Shown here: piece after piece, positions 7,947 to 17,889 of the stretch
Position numbering within the stretch: position 1 is the stretch's first letter
How the letters are laid out: every line of letters starts with the position of its first letter
From: Fibrobacter sp.
GTDB lineage: Bacteria > Fibrobacterota > Fibrobacteria > Fibrobacterales > Fibrobacteraceae
Direction: 5' to 3'
DNA: 64,000 bases
Assembly (NCBI GenBank): GCA_017526585.1
Contig: JAFXRC010000028.1
Span: 42,620 to 106,619 of the forward strand
The notes under the pieces: generated by a model
Told to the model about the DNA's origin: nothing
The model's input: the letters and a program-made list of their open reading frames with translations, nothing else
Database searches by the model: none
Translations under genes and position numbers: made by a program

Positions 7947-9389
7947 ATGGGTAATTTAGAGTCTGATAGTAAGTTCTTGAAAAAAGCGATGATTGTGAAT
8001 GTGGTGGGCACAATCCTAAAGGTTTGTGGACCGCTTCTCACATTCGTAATGGCGCGTATATTTGGTGCTGCTGAATTTGGTATTTTCATATCGGCACAGA
8101 CGCTTCTTTTGACCATTGCGCATTCGGCGACTCTTGGCCTGGATAAAGGTCTCTATTGGTACCTCCCGCAAAACAAGCTTCAAGCTCGAAAAGACTATGA
8201 CGGCATTATGGAATCGTTCTGGATTTCTGCCGCCATCGCTTTGTTCTGCACGGCGGTCATTTTTGTGGGCTCCTTTACGCCGTATATTTCAAAGGAACTC
8301 CCCTGGTACGCACTGTCGTTACTATTCTATGTCGGTTCCTATGTTTTTAGTACGGCTTCCGAAGGAAATCGCCGTCCCCAGAATGCTGTTTTTGTGAATT
8401 CTTTTTTGACGGTGTCCATCGCTCCGGCGGTATCCATCGCGCTCCATTTCTTGGATATTCCTCATGCGCTTCCGTTGGGTCTTTTAGTGGGTCAAGCCGT
8501 GGGATTCTTCGTCCATTTTGTCTTGGTCCGTAGGCAGTTTCCTGAAATGCCGTTCCGCCCTGGAAAGACGGTGCCTGGTGCGCTTTTGAAGTATTCATTG
8601 CCTCTTGGTTTTGGGGAGTTCGTGTCTGCATTCCTGACGCGTTCCAGCCTTTGGATGGTGATGCTTTTCTTGGGTCCCGAAAAGGCAGGTGCCTATGGTA
8701 TCATGGTAACGATTTCGAACGCACTTCAGACCATTCGCGTAGGCTTTACGCCAATCCTTACGCCTGTGGTTGCAGGGATGGACAAGGGGCGTCTTCATAC
8801 GGACTTGAAACCGGTGTATAGCTACTGCGTTTTCATGGTTACTTTTATTCAGCTGCTCATTGGTTTTTTCATTGTTCTGTTCCCAGACTTGATTTTGGGC
8901 ATTGCTGGTAAGGACTTTATCGTTCAACCGGAAACTTTGGGATTTCTCTTGCTGGTCCATTTAGTGGCTGGTTTTGGTGGCATGTCTATCGTTGTGTTGA
9001 ACGGTATGGGTAAAAGCCTTTATTCGCTTATCATTGATATCGTCTCGCTGGCGGTAGCGCTGGTTTCTGGATATTTCCTGATTCCTGCATTCGGACTTGT
9101 TGGAGCAGCGCTTTCGATGCTGACATACAACATTGTTGCCATTGTCTGTAACAACATTTATCTTTTCAAGTTGGATCTTCAGCCCTATTCACTGCGCCTT
9201 TTGCCTCAAGCGCTTTGGATTGTGGGTTTAATCGCGTTTTATATCGTTCTCAATATGGGTATTTTTACTTTGGTGTTTTGGCAGAAAGCGGTTGTATACG
9301 TGATCGTTTTAGGACTGCTTGGGCTCTATTGGAAAATTGCGAAGAAAAAGCTGGATGATGACCGCAAGCAGGCAGGAGGTGCAAAATGA
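7947..9389 (+). CDS. Oligosaccharide flippase, Wzx/MATE-like polysaccharide transporter
   Basis: 480 residues with about 12-14 hydrophobic segments. The beginning (VGTILKVCGPLLTFVMARIFGAAEFGIFISA) matches the Wzx/RfbX-type flippase pattern. It should move a lipid-linked glycan repeat across the inner membrane. The TATATTT at about 7931 lies only some 9 bases before the ATG. The last four bases overlap the licD start (ATGA). It is the first gene of an operon running to 13259. Confidence 0.85.
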   Translation: MGNLESDSKFLKKAMIVNVVGTILKVCGPLLTFVMARIFGAAEFGIFISAQTLLLTIAHSATLGLDKGLYWYLPQNKLQARKDYDGIMESFWISAAIALFCTAVIFVGSFTPYISKELPWYALSLLFYVGSYVFSTASEGNRRPQNAVFVNSFLTVSIAPAVSIALHFLDIPHALPLGLLVGQAVGFFVHFVLVRRQFPEMPFRPGKTVPGALLKYSLPLGFGEFVSAFLTRSSLWMVMLFLGPEKAGAYGIMVTISNALQTIRVGFTPILTPVVAGMDKGRLHTDLKPVYSYCVFMVTFIQLLIGFFIVLFPDLILGIAGKDFIVQPETLGFLLLVHLVAGFGGMSIVVLNGMGKSLYSLIIDIVSLAVALVSGYFLIPAFGLVGAALSMLTYNIVAIVCNNIYLFKLDLQPYSLRLLPQALWIVGLIAFYIVLNMGIFTLVFWQKAVVYVIVLGLLGLYWKIAKKKLDDDRKQAGGAK

Positions 9390-10195
9390 AAAAGATTGAA
9401 CGTGAAGAATGCCGTGAAATCCAGATGTGCATTCTAGATGAAATCGCCCGAATCTGTAACGAAAACGGACTCCACTATTACATTGCCTGCGGAACGCTTT
9501 TAGGCGCTGTGCGCCACAAGGGTTACATTCCTTGGGACGACGATGTTGACATTATAGTCATGCGCGATGATTACGATAAACTCATCGCCCTATTGAAAGA
9601 TGAACGCGTCAAGAAGCCTGAGTGGCTAGAAGTGATTGACGATACCCGCGATGATTATTATTACCCATTTGCCAAGGTGACTGACAATAGGACTCTGGTT
9701 AAGATGGATAGGCACAAAGGCGATAGCGGCCTTTGGGTGGATGTGTTCCCTTATGATGGATTGCCGTCTTCGATTCCGCTTGCCAAAATCTATACCCAGA
9801 TAGCCGCTTTTATCCGAGTGATTTGCCTTGCGATGGATACCGATTTTTCGTCGAAAACATTGAATGCTTGGAACCTTTTTTACAAGTGTGTCTTGAATGC
9901 GATGACTTATGTGGTGGGACGCAAGCGCTTTTGCCGATTTGTGGAATGGTTCCACCATCGTTATGACATCAAGACTTCTAAGTATGTGACGAGTCTTTTC
10001 TTTGACAATCGTGTCGATTCGATTCTTGATAAAGAAAAATTGCTCCCGCAGACGGTTTTTAAGTTCGAAAACCGCGAGTATACGGGGTTTGCCAATTACG
10101 ATTTTTTGCTCAAGCGAATGTATGGCGACTATATGACGCTTCCTCCCGAAGAAAAGCGTATTACTCACGATTTCTATGCTTGGTGGAAAGATTAG
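9386..10195 (+). CDS. LicD-family phosphotransferase
   Basis: 269 residues. The hallmark GTLLGAVRHKGYIPWDDDVDI (about 36-56) is the nucleotidyltransferase-fold metal site of LicD/fukutin-type proteins. These transfer phosphocholine, or another CDP-linked phospho-group such as phospho-alditol, onto a glycan. AGGAGGTG precedes the ATG inside the flippase gene, so the two are coupled. The divergent operon encodes a cytidylyltransferase, so its CDP-product is a natural candidate donor. No choline kinase is seen here. Confidence 0.87.
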   Translation: MKKIEREECREIQMCILDEIARICNENGLHYYIACGTLLGAVRHKGYIPWDDDVDIIVMRDDYDKLIALLKDERVKKPEWLEVIDDTRDDYYYPFAKVTDNRTLVKMDRHKGDSGLWVDVFPYDGLPSSIPLAKIYTQIAAFIRVICLAMDTDFSSKTLNAWNLFYKCVLNAMTYVVGRKRFCRFVEWFHHRYDIKTSKYVTSLFFDNRVDSILDKEKLLPQTVFKFENREYTGFANYDFLLKRMYGDYMTLPPEEKRITHDFYAWWKD

Positions 10196-10204
10196 GAGTT
10201 CTTT

Positions 10205-11239
10205 ATGGTTAAGTACCTTTTTGTTCTGACGAGTTCCCCGAAAGATTTTTTCTGCGAACAGACACTGGTGGCGATTGCATCGCTGCGCGTGCATAACCCA
10301 GGCGCATTCGTGACGCTCTTGACCGACGACAAGACGGCGGAAACATTGACTGGTCCGCGTGCGGCCCTTAAGGATGCTGTCGATGAACTCAAGGTGCTGA
10401 CGCTCGACGAAAAGTTTACGCCCATGCTGCGTTCCCGCTACCTGAAGACGGTGATGCGCAACGTGATTGACGGTGACTTCCTCTACATGGATTCCGACAT
10501 CGCCATTGTGGGCGACCTCTCGATTCCTGAAGAATGGAAGGGCGGCATTTACGCGGTGCTGGACTTCCACACTAATCTTTCTAAGGCGATTAACCGCAAG
10601 AAGGTGCTGAACAACGCGAAGATGATGGGCTTCTCGCCGATTCTGAACGACGAAATTTTCAATGGGGGTGTGATGTTTGCCGCTGACACTCCCGAAGCCC
10701 GCAAGTTCTTCGAAACCTGGCACGAACTGTGGCTCTATTGCGTGTCCAAGAACTTCCCGTACGACATGGCAAGCCTCGCCGAGACGAACTTCAAGTTCGG
10801 CTACATTACCAAGAAGATGCCGGGTGGTTGGAACTGCCAGCTAGCATACGGTAACCGCTTTCTCCCGACGGCGAAGGTGCTGCACTTCTTCGGCTCGCGC
10901 ATCATCGATACCCGTGGACACAAGGTGCCCGCAAGTATGGACTTGTTCTTGCCGAAAATTTTGCGCAAGGACTTCTACACCAACCTAAAGAATATTCCGG
11001 TGAAGGTCAATGCCGACAAGAGCATTACTATCAATGAATATTACGACGACGTGATTGCACATGCCAAGGAAGAATTTGAATTCCAGACCCGCAAGGTCGG
11101 AGCCGGTGGTGCCTACATTATCCGCAGCTATGCCTTCGCGAAGTCGCTTGCTTGGATTTACAAGAAGATGCCTTTCCTCGTGTTCCCCCTGAGAGTGTTG
11201 GGGACACTTATTGGAAAGGACGATCGCGCTGTCCGTTAG
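10205..11239 (+). CDS. GT8-like glycosyltransferase
   Basis: 344 residues. An N-terminal Rossmann-like segment is followed by GDFLYMDSDIAIVGDLS with a DxD metal/nucleotide-sugar site, then NDEIFNGGVMFAADT, which resembles the FNSGV region of GT8 proteins, and a late His (VLHFFGSR) as in retaining GT-A enzymes. There is no signal peptide or membrane segment, so it is cytoplasmic. AGGAG overlaps the licD stop. It likely adds a hexose to the surface glycan; donor and acceptor are unknown. Confidence 0.75.
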   Translation: MVKYLFVLTSSPKDFFCEQTLVAIASLRVHNPGAFVTLLTDDKTAETLTGPRAALKDAVDELKVLTLDEKFTPMLRSRYLKTVMRNVIDGDFLYMDSDIAIVGDLSIPEEWKGGIYAVLDFHTNLSKAINRKKVLNNAKMMGFSPILNDEIFNGGVMFAADTPEARKFFETWHELWLYCVSKNFPYDMASLAETNFKFGYITKKMPGGWNCQLAYGNRFLPTAKVLHFFGSRIIDTRGHKVPASMDLFLPKILRKDFYTNLKNIPVKVNADKSITINEYYDDVIAHAKEEFEFQTRKVGAGGAYIIRSYAFAKSLAWIYKKMPFLVFPLRVLGTLIGKDDRAVR

Positions 11240-11261
11240 TTTTTGTATTGAAGGAGTAGTT

Positions 11262-13259
11262 GTGCGTTTTTTGAAGAATCCCTATCTTGCGCTGGCGCTT
11301 GTCGCTCTGCTTGTGCAGACCATCCTGTTGGTGTTTTTCTACAGCCTGCCCGATCCGCTTGGACTTTCGATGTCCGAGATGTTCGAGGGCAAGACGATTT
11401 GGCAGATTTTTATGGCGTTCGGTGGCATTTTGGCCATGGCGGGGCTTTTCGGCTTTGCGCGTGCGCCTCGCGCGCTTGCCATTTATTATGGGCTTTATTT
11501 CTTTGTGGCGATTGTGGACTATGACGTGTTCCGCTTTTCGCACCAGCGACTTTCCTATTCTTTTTTACGTACGTACTTCCACATTTCGAACATAACCGAT
11601 GCCACCACCGTTTCGACGTTGGGGGGCGACTTGCTCGGAACAGTTCTTTGGATCTCGATGGTTGTGCTCTGCTTTGTGGGGGCGATTGCCTTTGTGGTTG
11701 CCTATACGCTCCGTTTGCGCGCACACCGTCGTTCGAAAGTCCTCGATAACAGCAAAGGAGCCTGGAAGCCGGTCTCTAGAAAAGCGCCTTGGATTATGTT
11801 CGCTGTCGGTATGGCGTTGTCGCTGACTCCTCTGATGCTGTTCCTTACGGGTGCTCGCGGCTGGGGAGAAATCCCGCTTATCCATACAAAGATTGAGTGG
11901 CGCTTTACGCTCGGTAAGCATACGCTTACGGCTCCGATTCTCCACATCGCAGCGGAGGAGACCTTTGAATTCTTCCACGATAATACTAAAATCACCGATG
12001 AGCTGGTTGGCGATTTAGATGCTTTCTTGTCGAAGGATTTTGTGGCGGGTCGCAGTAACGCTTTGGATTTTCCCATGTACCGTAGTGCCCCGACACATGA
12101 ATACAAAGCAAAAAAGCCCTACAATATCGTGTTTATTATGGGCGAATCTTTTAAAGGGCGCGTCTTCAACAAGATGCTTGAGGGCGATACTGCCGTTGCT
12201 CCAAGTGTGTTTAAGCTGGCAAGTGGCGGTTACTACGCCAAGGATTCTACGGGGAAAAGTCTAGGTGGCGGACTCTGGTTCAAGAACGCTTTTAGCGGCG
12301 GATACCCCACAGTGCGCGGCACGATGGCTACCTACATGGGCTTCCCCTCGCATCCGAACCGTGACGTTCCCAGTTTTTATGCGGCGAACAAGTTCAAGGG
12401 TTGGCCTGAATACCTGACGAATTATCAAAGAAAGTACATGACGGTATCGAACCCGATTTTCGACCACACGTTACCCTTTATCGAAAGGTTCTTTGGCAAG
12501 AACTGGTTCATGCCTCAAGAAGAGACTGTAGAGGGCGCTAGTGACAGCATGGGCGTGGATAGGGCGCTGGAATTGCTGAACACTCAACCGACGGATAGTC
12601 CGTGGCTGCTTGTTTTCAATACAATCGCTTCTCATATTCCTTTCTACAACTATCCAGATGCCTTTGCGGACAAGCCCGACGACGCCATGGTGCGTTACCG
12701 TAATGCGATTCGCTATACCGACAAGCAGCTGGGGCGTTTCTTTGACGTGCTTTCGGCCCGTCCCGATTTTGAAAATACGGTGGTATTTGTCCTGGGCGAC
12801 CATGATACCCCTGTAGATTCTGTAGACTATCTGGTCCCGCAGCCGCTTGGACTTTCGGCTTCGCAAATCTTTCTTGGAATTTTCTCGGCGGATACGGCTC
12901 TCTTTAACGGGCTTACCGTTCGCGAAGATGTGGCTTCGCAGCTGGACCTGGGGCCCACGGTTTTTGACCTCTCGCAGGTGCGTGAACCGAACCATTTCTG
13001 GGGTTACGACTTGTTGACTCAGGAGCGTCCCGCAGAACAGCCCTCGGTGTTCTTCTCGCAGAATTCCTACTACTTGGGCTTCCGCGACCATGTGCTTGCT
13101 GGCGGCCTAGAAAACGAAGACGTTTACCGTGCCGTGTCCGGTGGAGAAAGCCCCTATGCACTCACGACCGATGCTACCGACCTAGATTGGAAGAAGAAGG
13201 CTGTAGGGGCGGCGAAGGCCGTGCGCTCCGTACTCCGCAACGATATCATGATGCCGTAA
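11262..13259 (+). CDS. LtaS-like membrane sulfatase-superfamily phosphotransferase (phosphoglycerol transferase type)
   Basis: 665 residues from GTG 11262, which has AAGGAG 6 bases upstream. An earlier start at 11211 would overlap the previous gene by 29 bases without a ribosome-binding site. Five membrane helices occupy the first 200 residues. The periplasmic alkaline-phosphatase-fold domain follows: IVFIMGESFKGR (metal Glu), SGGYPTVRGTMATYMG (nucleophile Thr region) and VVFVLGDHDTPV (metal Asp-His). LtaS, MdoB and EptA-like enzymes of this architecture move a phosphoglycerol or phosphoethanolamine headgroup from a lipid onto a glycan. It ends the flippase-LicD-GT operon. Confidence 0.82.
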   Translation: MRFLKNPYLALALVALLVQTILLVFFYSLPDPLGLSMSEMFEGKTIWQIFMAFGGILAMAGLFGFARAPRALAIYYGLYFFVAIVDYDVFRFSHQRLSYSFLRTYFHISNITDATTVSTLGGDLLGTVLWISMVVLCFVGAIAFVVAYTLRLRAHRRSKVLDNSKGAWKPVSRKAPWIMFAVGMALSLTPLMLFLTGARGWGEIPLIHTKIEWRFTLGKHTLTAPILHIAAEETFEFFHDNTKITDELVGDLDAFLSKDFVAGRSNALDFPMYRSAPTHEYKAKKPYNIVFIMGESFKGRVFNKMLEGDTAVAPSVFKLASGGYYAKDSTGKSLGGGLWFKNAFSGGYPTVRGTMATYMGFPSHPNRDVPSFYAANKFKGWPEYLTNYQRKYMTVSNPIFDHTLPFIERFFGKNWFMPQEETVEGASDSMGVDRALELLNTQPTDSPWLLVFNTIASHIPFYNYPDAFADKPDDAMVRYRNAIRYTDKQLGRFFDVLSARPDFENTVVFVLGDHDTPVDSVDYLVPQPLGLSASQIFLGIFSADTALFNGLTVREDVASQLDLGPTVFDLSQVREPNHFWGYDLLTQERPAEQPSVFFSQNSYYLGFRDHVLAGGLENEDVYRAVSGGESPYALTTDATDLDWKKKAVGAAKAVRSVLRNDIMMP

Positions 13260-13267
13260 AAGAGGGG

Positions 13268-14152
13268 TTACCCCTTTACGAACGGACGTCTAAAGAAATT
13301 GATGATGCCGGCGGCTACCCTGTAACGGTAGCCACGGCAGTCTACGACCATGACGCCTTTATACATGTTGAATGTATGGAAAGCGACCTTCATCGTCGGG
13401 TGAGGGGAGGTCTTTCTCCACAATTCCTTGAACACGAGGCCGTCTGGGGATTTTTCGATTTGCTGGAAGGAAATGCCGTGACCGTATTCCACGTTGCATT
13501 CCTGGGCGGGACGATATAGCATTCCCTTGTGTTCGAACCAGTCGCCTGCGTTTCTGGCGATGTTTTCGGGGAAACGGTATTCCTTCACCTTGACATACTT
13601 TCCAGTTTCGTTCAATTCGTATACGCCCAATGTGGCACCATTCGGATCGGGAAATTCCGTAGAATAAATCTGCTTTTTGCCGAATAATTCCGTATAGATG
13701 GCGTCTGTCAGAAGGGCGTCGCTCACCTGTCGCCCGTTCACCAAGGCGGGTTTTCCTAGATCCAGCTCGTACAGTTTCAGGCCACCACCCTTGAAATTTT
13801 CAGGGTAGACGAGAATCTTGCCGTCCCTACGGATAATTGCCGGAAAGCTGAGGTGCGAATCCAGTTCCAGGATTGTATCCACTTTAAGGAGCTTGTTGCT
13901 TGCCTTGTCCACCGTGAGCATCGCGAGTCGCCCTCGCTTATGGGGGTAATAGTATTCTTCCACTAAGACATATATCTTGTCATCGGTGACATCGAGAATG
14001 AAAGGGTCTGCAAACCAGCGGTCCTTGCAATCATGTTTCAGCCAGTTGATTTTCAGTGGCTTGCCGTCGATGACTTCATCCAAGGTGTTCTCAACAAAGC
14101 CGATGTTCCAGACACCTTGCATAATGCTACGATATAGCTCAATGAATCTCAC
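13268..14152 (-). CDS. GINT1-like (glucosamine inositolphosphorylceramide transferase N-terminal-type) beta-propeller protein
   Basis: 294 residues with no signal peptide. KDRWFADPFILDVTDDKIYVLVEEYY and later FPAIIRRDGKILVYPEN and ...PDPNGATLGVYELN are successive propeller-blade motifs. They match the bacterial proteins annotated after the N-terminal domain of plant glucosamine inositolphosphorylceramide transferase 1. Such proteins often sit in glycan clusters, sometimes fused to formyltransferases or glycosyltransferases. The gene begins 4 bases after the RND exporter stop, so the two form an operon. A role in glycan or glycolipid recognition or modification is inferred. A GH43-like glycan-binding fold is an alternative. 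Confidence 0.65.
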   Translation of the reverse strand: MRFIELYRSIMQGVWNIGFVENTLDEVIDGKPLKINWLKHDCKDRWFADPFILDVTDDKIYVLVEEYYYPHKRGRLAMLTVDKASNKLLKVDTILELDSHLSFPAIIRRDGKILVYPENFKGGGLKLYELDLGKPALVNGRQVSDALLTDAIYTELFGKKQIYSTEFPDPNGATLGVYELNETGKYVKVKEYRFPENIARNAGDWFEHKGMLYRPAQECNVEYGHGISFQQIEKSPDGLVFKELWRKTSPHPTMKVAFHTFNMYKGVMVVDCRGYRYRVAAGIINFFRRPFVKG

Positions 14153-14156
14153 TCGA

Positions 14157-16742
14157 CTACTCCTTCTTTAGGATCTTGCCGCACAGGAACATCGAGAATA
14201 CGACGCTTGCGATGAGGAATACGAATATGCTCATGCAGGCCAGATCACCAATTCCCTTCAGACCTTTATGGGTCGTAAAGAGGAATCCTACGAAACCTGC
14301 AATCGTTGTTAAGGAACTTGCCATCACGTTCCGAGCTGTTGTATCCATTAAACGGCGAAGTGTCATGGTCTTGTCGGAATTCCAGGCGGTCACAAGGTGG
14401 ATCGTGGCGTCGATGCCGATGCCGAGTGTCATGGGGATGACGATAACGTTGTAAATGCTAATTTTGCAGTACTCGAAAGTCCCGTTGAGGAATCCGAGCA
14501 GTCCGAGCGTAAGCAGAACGCCCATGCCGAAGGGAATGCAACCCACCAGGAAAATCTTCGGCTTTCTGAACGAGATGAGGAGCGTTCCGAAAATGACGAG
14601 GATGATCACGATGGCTAGGTTGAAGCTGTCTTCCTTCACAGAAGAGATCACATCCGAAAGGATGAATTGCGAGGAGAAGGTGCGGAGGTTTTCGCCGTCA
14701 AAATTCCAGTGCCCGTAGCGGTCCTGGAAACGTTGCAGCGCCTTTGCGTCCCAGCTGGGGAAATCGCCGTAGATAAAGCCGATCTTGCCGTAGGAACCGT
14801 CCTTTTCGCGGACGATGTCCAGAATCCAGCTAGGAATGTCTTCTGGATTAAAGGTATGTTCGACCATGGCGAGTTTACGCAGATTGGCGATATTGATGGA
14901 ATCCTCTCCTTCGGCCCTGTCAAAGACACGTGCCTCCGCCAATTCACGGATTTCTTCGATGATTTCGAGGCGGGCTTCTTGGGAATCCTTTGGCGGAATG
15001 AAACTCTTGAGCGTAATGAAGCTGCCGAGCATGGAATCTTTTTCCACGTTGAGGCGATACATTAGCGTATCGTAGAGCTTGTCCAACTGCGAGGTCTTTG
15101 AACCCATGACCGCTGCCGGCGTAGAGGTCTTTGCCTTGTAGCTTGCTCGCGTCACCTTTGTAGAAATTTTGTTGTCTTCGACCGTCTTTACCGTAGATGC
15201 TCGGCGAAGGTTCTTGAGGTTGTGTTCGAAATCTACCTGCGGAGCAAAATAGAGGGAAATCGCACCAAGGATAAAACCGACAATTGCTGCAACTTTGAAG
15301 AAATTGAGAATTTTCGCTTCGCTCCAGGCTTTAGGGAAGAAGCTGTTGTCGGGAGCCTTGGGAATGCCGCCCATGCACTTGATGAAGACCGGGAGCACCA
15401 GGATAGAAGTGAGCATACTGAAGAATACGCCGGCAGATGCTACGACACCGAATTCATAGAAACCCTTGAAATGCGCTGCGAGCAAAGTGAGGAAGGCGGC
15501 GATTGTGGTAAAGCTTGCCAAGACAAACGGTTTCAGCATGCGCTTTTGTGCTTCTTCAAGGACTTCTTCCAGAGTGGCTTTTTCTCGCAACAGTTTTTGG
15601 GCGGTACCCAACATGTGGATAGAATAGTCGATGCCAATTCCCAAGATGATGGAGGCCACAAAGACTGTAAACGGATTCAGTTTACCGTAGAAAAGCGCCG
15701 TAAAGGCAAAAGTCGGGATACAGGCGTAAAGCACGGTACTTGTTACAAGAACAGGTCCCTTAAATCCTCTAAAGAAATAGGAAGTAAGAAGCAGAATCAA
15801 CACCAAACTGATGCCAAAGGAGAAGATGCTGTCGTTGGCGACATCGTCCACTTCCTTAAGGCCTTCGTAGGTTCCGTCCACGGTAAAGCGGGTGGGAACG
15901 GGATAGGTCTTTCCATTGAAATGTTGAAGCAGTGTGTCTGTACGGGCGAGGATATGCGTGACAAACTCGTAATCAGTGGAGGGCTTGATGAGTTTTGCGT
16001 TCACGACACCGTTAAACAAAATCTTTCCGGTGCTATCAGGTCTTGGGCAGCCGATAAGGCGGGATTTCAGATGGGCGGGTACGGGATCCTTGGGGTGCCA
16101 TTCGTCGCTCTCCACTTGGTTGGAATCTAGCTTGGTCTTTTGAATGAATGAGGCGAAGGCTCCAACGGCTTCGTCCGGAAGACCGAGTTCCTGTGGCAGG
16201 TTTTCGTCAAACCAAATGCGTTCCTTTTTTTCGGAAGTCTCGGCAGGAGCTTCTCCTAGCAAGTCCACGACAAGTGGCCCGTTCTTGCGACCAATTTCCA
16301 GCTGAAGTTCTTCCAGATTGTTGCGGATGCGTTCCAAATGGAATGTGGGCAGGTAAAGGAGGGCGTTGTCCTTGAAAAATTGGTTGTCTTCATCCTTTTG
16401 CGTTGAAACGAAATCGCCTTGCCAACGGCTATGAATGTAGTTTTCGATGGAATCCTGCATTGCCGCCACAATTTCGGGGTCGTCGCTCTGAATGGCGATC
16501 GTGAAGCGGTCTGTACTGCCAAAACGCTGGTACGATTCTTCTAGGGCAAGAACGCTGGGAGTTCCGTCGGGGAGCAAGTGAGAAAGGTCTGCATCCAGTC
16601 GGAGACCCGGTTTAACGAAAATGGGGAAAGCACACAGTGCTGCAAGCAGGAAGTAGAAAGCCAATGCCTTGAATTGATGCTTACAAATCAGCGGAATGTA
16701 CCATGCTGAAAATTTTTCTTGCAAGGATTTCTTTGTAGTCAT
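14157..16742 (-). CDS. RND/MMPL-superfamily exporter
   Basis: 861 residues from ATG 16742; an upstream start at 16799 would overlap the divergent glycosyltransferase start. There is one N-terminal helix, a large periplasmic loop, five helices including the FTVFVASIILGIGIDYSIHMLG signature, a second loop and five more helices with VIPMTLGIGIDATIHLV. This duplicated sterol-sensing-like layout is typical of predicted RND exporters of lipids or hopanoids (MmpL/HpnN type). Directly coupled to the GINT1-like gene, it may move a glycolipid or lipid across the envelope. No membrane-fusion or outer-membrane partner is nearby. Confidence 0.85.
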   Translation of the reverse strand: MTTKKSLQEKFSAWYIPLICKHQFKALAFYFLLAALCAFPIFVKPGLRLDADLSHLLPDGTPSVLALEESYQRFGSTDRFTIAIQSDDPEIVAAMQDSIENYIHSRWQGDFVSTQKDEDNQFFKDNALLYLPTFHLERIRNNLEELQLEIGRKNGPLVVDLLGEAPAETSEKKERIWFDENLPQELGLPDEAVGAFASFIQKTKLDSNQVESDEWHPKDPVPAHLKSRLIGCPRPDSTGKILFNGVVNAKLIKPSTDYEFVTHILARTDTLLQHFNGKTYPVPTRFTVDGTYEGLKEVDDVANDSIFSFGISLVLILLLTSYFFRGFKGPVLVTSTVLYACIPTFAFTALFYGKLNPFTVFVASIILGIGIDYSIHMLGTAQKLLREKATLEEVLEEAQKRMLKPFVLASFTTIAAFLTLLAAHFKGFYEFGVVASAGVFFSMLTSILVLPVFIKCMGGIPKAPDNSFFPKAWSEAKILNFFKVAAIVGFILGAISLYFAPQVDFEHNLKNLRRASTVKTVEDNKISTKVTRASYKAKTSTPAAVMGSKTSQLDKLYDTLMYRLNVEKDSMLGSFITLKSFIPPKDSQEARLEIIEEIRELAEARVFDRAEGEDSINIANLRKLAMVEHTFNPEDIPSWILDIVREKDGSYGKIGFIYGDFPSWDAKALQRFQDRYGHWNFDGENLRTFSSQFILSDVISSVKEDSFNLAIVIILVIFGTLLISFRKPKIFLVGCIPFGMGVLLTLGLLGFLNGTFEYCKISIYNVIVIPMTLGIGIDATIHLVTAWNSDKTMTLRRLMDTTARNVMASSLTTIAGFVGFLFTTHKGLKGIGDLACMSIFVFLIASVVFSMFLCGKILKKE

Positions 16743-16797
16743 AGACAAAATATATAAAATGTTGGCGCGAACACTTGTTTTTACTAGATTTACATAC

Positions 16798-17886
16798 ATG
16801 AAAATAATGATAGTTCTTAACCGAATTGCCCGTGGTGGCGGGGAAAATGTGGCGGTTCAACTGGCCAATCAATTTTCCCGAATGGGGCACGAAATTTTTT
16901 TCGTAAGCAACAAAGAACGAAACAATATTTCTGACTTTTACCCTATCGACGAAAATGTTCAAATTCTCCCCTGTTTTAGTCATTATTTCCCCTTTAAAAT
17001 TTTCAGCCTTCGCCGCGCCATTAAAAAAGAGAATCCCGATATCATCATCGGTGTCATGCCGGATTCAACATTCTACACCTATTTGGCCGCTTTGGGGCTC
17101 CATAAGATAATCATTTCGTCTGACCACAGTTCCTTTGAAAAGAATCCCTATTCTCAAAGGCATCTTTTTCCGTACCTTCTCAAATTTTACTTCAATGCTG
17201 TCTACGACTGCGTTACCGTTTTGACGAAAACGGACTATAATGTAGTTGCCAAGAAATTCCGGAGAACAGAGGTGATGCCGAACCCTCTTTCGATGCAACC
17301 TGCGGAATCCCTTCGCACAAATAGGAAAAAGCGGATTCTTGCGGCTGGGCGACTGAATATCTGGCATTGCAAGGGATTTGATATCCTTATCAAGGCTTGG
17401 GCGAAAGTTCAGGAAAAATACCCTGACTGGGTCGTGGAAATTGCAGGCGAAGGTGAAAATGGGCGCGTGTACCTAGAAAGCCTTATCGCCGAAAAACATT
17501 TGGAAAACCGTGTGATTCTTTCTGGTTTCCACTTGAATATCAAGGATTTCTTCAACGATTCCGAAATATTTGTTCTCAGTAGCCGTTACGAAGGTTTTGG
17601 AATGGTTCTCATCGAAGCGATGTCACAGGGCGCCGCTTGCATTGCCTGTGACTATAAGGGCCGTCAAAGGGAAATCATTCAAGATGACACTCAAGGCTTG
17701 TGCGTGGAATGCGAAAACGAAGATGCCTTGGCTAGTGCCCTTTCAAGAATGATCGAAGATGAAAATTACCGTAGGCAAGTCCAGGAAAATGGATGGAAAC
17801 GTTCCCAGAACTTCACTCCAGATAAAATAGGAGAGAACTGGATGCGTCTCCTTAGCGATTTACTGGAACGGCAGAACCGTTCCTAG
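16798..17886 (+). CDS. Family 4 glycosyltransferase
   Basis: 362 residues from ATG 16798 (MKIMIVLNRIARGGGENVA), the typical GT4 N-terminus with a Gly-rich loop. Longer forms would overlap the divergent exporter. In the C-terminal domain, RILAAGRL is the first donor-binding strand and SSRYEGFGMVLIEAMSQG carries the EX7E nucleotide-sugar motif. It is a GT-B retaining enzyme acting at the inner face of the membrane, probably on the same surface glycan. The gene is a single unit between divergent and convergent neighbours. Confidence 0.88.
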   Translation: MKIMIVLNRIARGGGENVAVQLANQFSRMGHEIFFVSNKERNNISDFYPIDENVQILPCFSHYFPFKIFSLRRAIKKENPDIIIGVMPDSTFYTYLAALGLHKIIISSDHSSFEKNPYSQRHLFPYLLKFYFNAVYDCVTVLTKTDYNVVAKKFRRTEVMPNPLSMQPAESLRTNRKKRILAAGRLNIWHCKGFDILIKAWAKVQEKYPDWVVEIAGEGENGRVYLESLIAEKHLENRVILSGFHLNIKDFFNDSEIFVLSSRYEGFGMVLIEAMSQGAACIACDYKGRQREIIQDDTQGLCVECENEDALASALSRMIEDENYRRQVQENGWKRSQNFTPDKIGENWMRLLSDLLERQNRS

Positions 17887-17889
17887 TAT

